This document shows, piece by piece, positions 62,601-64,000 of a stretch of 64,000 bases of DNA. How positions within the stretch are numbered: the first letter of the stretch is position 1; the number at the start of each line of letters is the position of its first letter. The position numbers and the translations under genes were made by a program. A model generated the notes under the pieces. It was given only the letters and a program-made list of their open reading frames with translations, was not told the DNA's origin and made no database searches. This DNA comes from Mycteria americana. Its lineage: Eukaryota; Chordata; Aves; Ciconiiformes; Ciconiidae. Location of the stretch: contig NC_134368.1 of the NCBI RefSeq assembly GCF_035582795.1, positions 3,905,501 to 3,969,500 on the forward strand, in the 5' to 3' direction.

Positions 62601-64000
62601 AAGGAAAATGGCCTGACAGGTATTTCTGGAGCCGCAAACCCAGAGCGATGCTGCTTTAAAAAGTTAGCTCAACAAAACGCCTTCATTTTTCCATTCTCAT
62701 TGGATGATGAATCTACCGAGAGGATGAAATGGTGATAAATAAGCGGGGCCAAGGACCAGACCTGAGTTAATAGCTTATAATATTCATTACTGCAATGGCA
62801 GACTCTGCATTTCTCCATCATCCAGGGCCACTGCATGATGTACAGCCCGGCTGCTTGACTTCAGCCCACTCTGAGGAGGAGGACCAGGAGCCATCACCTC
62901 CAAAGAGGATGCAGAGGCTGAAAAACAAATTGCTGGCGAAAGCCGTGCCCTGAGCTCAGGCACAGCTTCGGGTTTGTCCTGGGGAAGGGCAGGAGTCGAG
63001 CGGTGCCAGCATCTTCCAGTCCAAGACCATCGGGCTGTGATGCCCTGACCCAGACCCGCAGCAGAACCCCTCCTCTTTACATCCCTCCGTGTCAGCATAA
63101 GGGATTTCAGAAGCTTTATCTATAACTTTTGGTCCAAGAAAGAGAAAGAGAGAGAAGAGCTCTCCCCTGCAAGCAGCACGGAAGCTTTAGGCAAGTAAAA
63201 TGTAAGTGTCCAAAGTGGGAAACACAGAATAATCAGCTGGGGGTGACCTAGAGACTTCAGGTACCACCTGGCTGACAGTGAGGATGCTGTCTTTATGAGT
63301 ACCTTTTGCCCAGCCGAAGGCCATCATGAAAACAAGCTGCAGCTTATTTGTAAAGCAATGCAAAGGGCTGCTGAAGCTCTCAGTCAGGTTGCAGGTGAAA
63401 TTTGGATCAAAATGCAACACGGTGAGCACTGATGCCGTTGCTGGAGGTACTGAAAGCTGGAGAAATTGTAGATCATATATGAACCATCAGAAAATAAGAA
63501 GAGAAACAATCACTCTTTGGCCATCCCAATTTATAGAAAGTATCCCAGTCCTTGCTTCTTAAATTAGTAGAAATAACTGGAGAAAAAAAAATACTTTCTC
63601 TATAAAAAGCCTCTGAACGCTGCAGGGCTGTGCTCTCCCTGTAGCACAGGCAACGGGGACTTCACATCCACAGCAAGAGCCGATGGCACCCGCCAGCAAA
63701 AGACAGCCCAAAAGCATCGAGGGGCTTTCCAGAAGGCAATGCTACCCCAGCCGCTGGATGGGGCTCCTAGCAATTACCCTCCCACAGCCTAATTACACCT
63801 CATCAGCTCCTGGTTCAAGTAGTGCAGGGGATTAACACCGGCAATTAAGCTGATGACTCGGGTAAGGGCTCTTCCCCAGGCTGCCCCAGGGTCGGTGCTG
63901 CACTTGCTGTCAATAATCCTTTCCCTGTGAAGGCTGAAAAGCAAAATGCTTGGAGAAAAAATCACTTTTTTTCCCCTCTTTGACGCAGGAAAATAAGTGG
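59671..64000. other. Presumed PTPRA 5' intron or upstream DNA, no gene seen
   Basis: No supported exon on either strand. AT-richer stretches that look less random than their surroundings occur at about 61680-61770, 61960-62260 and 63770-63860; they hold homeodomain-type AATTA sites but nothing diagnostic. The PTPRA untranslated first exon may lie here or beyond the window. Confidence 0.45.

Overview
The window is nuclear DNA from a bird. Two nonapeptide genes read arginine vasotocin (CYIQNCPRG) and mesotocin (CYIQNCPIG), the sauropsid pair. Fragments of CR1, the dominant avian LINE, are scattered throughout, together with one avian-type solo LTR. Every gene is split by GT-AG introns. The gene order vasotocin, mesotocin, MRPS26, GNRH2, PTPRA is the vertebrate synteny also seen on human chromosome 20.

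Layout. 1-3734: GC-rich flank without a recognisable gene. 3735-5603: vasotocin gene (AVP orthologue), + strand. 8058-9369: mesotocin gene (OXT orthologue), + strand, tandem head-to-tail with vasotocin. 10377-14066: MRPS26, mitochondrial small-subunit ribosomal protein, - strand, convergent with mesotocin. 14733-18240: GNRH2, the GnRH-II precursor, - strand, with a non-coding first exon and a TATA/CRE-like promoter. 22052-51626: PTPRA, receptor-type tyrosine phosphatase alpha, - strand, 21 coding exons including an 18-nt microexon. 51627-64000: presumably 5' introns of PTPRA, because the first coding exon starts behind a splice acceptor; the upstream untranslated exon(s) were not identified.

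The three neuropeptide genes encode secreted precursors: signal peptide, amidated peptide, Gly-Lys-Arg processing site, then a carrier (neurophysin) or GnRH-associated peptide. MRPS26 and PTPRA are housekeeping or signalling neighbours without an obvious functional link to them. From about 12.0 to 18.0 kb almost all non-coding DNA is tandem repeat: a ~700-bp one-sided purine tract, several G/C-run arrays, and about 30 copies of a 56-bp unit carrying an 18-bp perfect palindrome inside GNRH2 intron 1. PTPRA introns carry many CR1 fragments in both orientations, two of them (27.0-27.9 kb and 58.7-59.7 kb) nearly identical and inverted.

Exon models were read by eye from splice sites, reading phase and remembered family sequences. 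No alignment or database search was run. I found no undescribed multi-gene system. The most useful oddities are the palindromic minisatellite, the PTPRA microexon, the shifted mesotocin exon-3 acceptor and the vasotocin polyglutamine tail.
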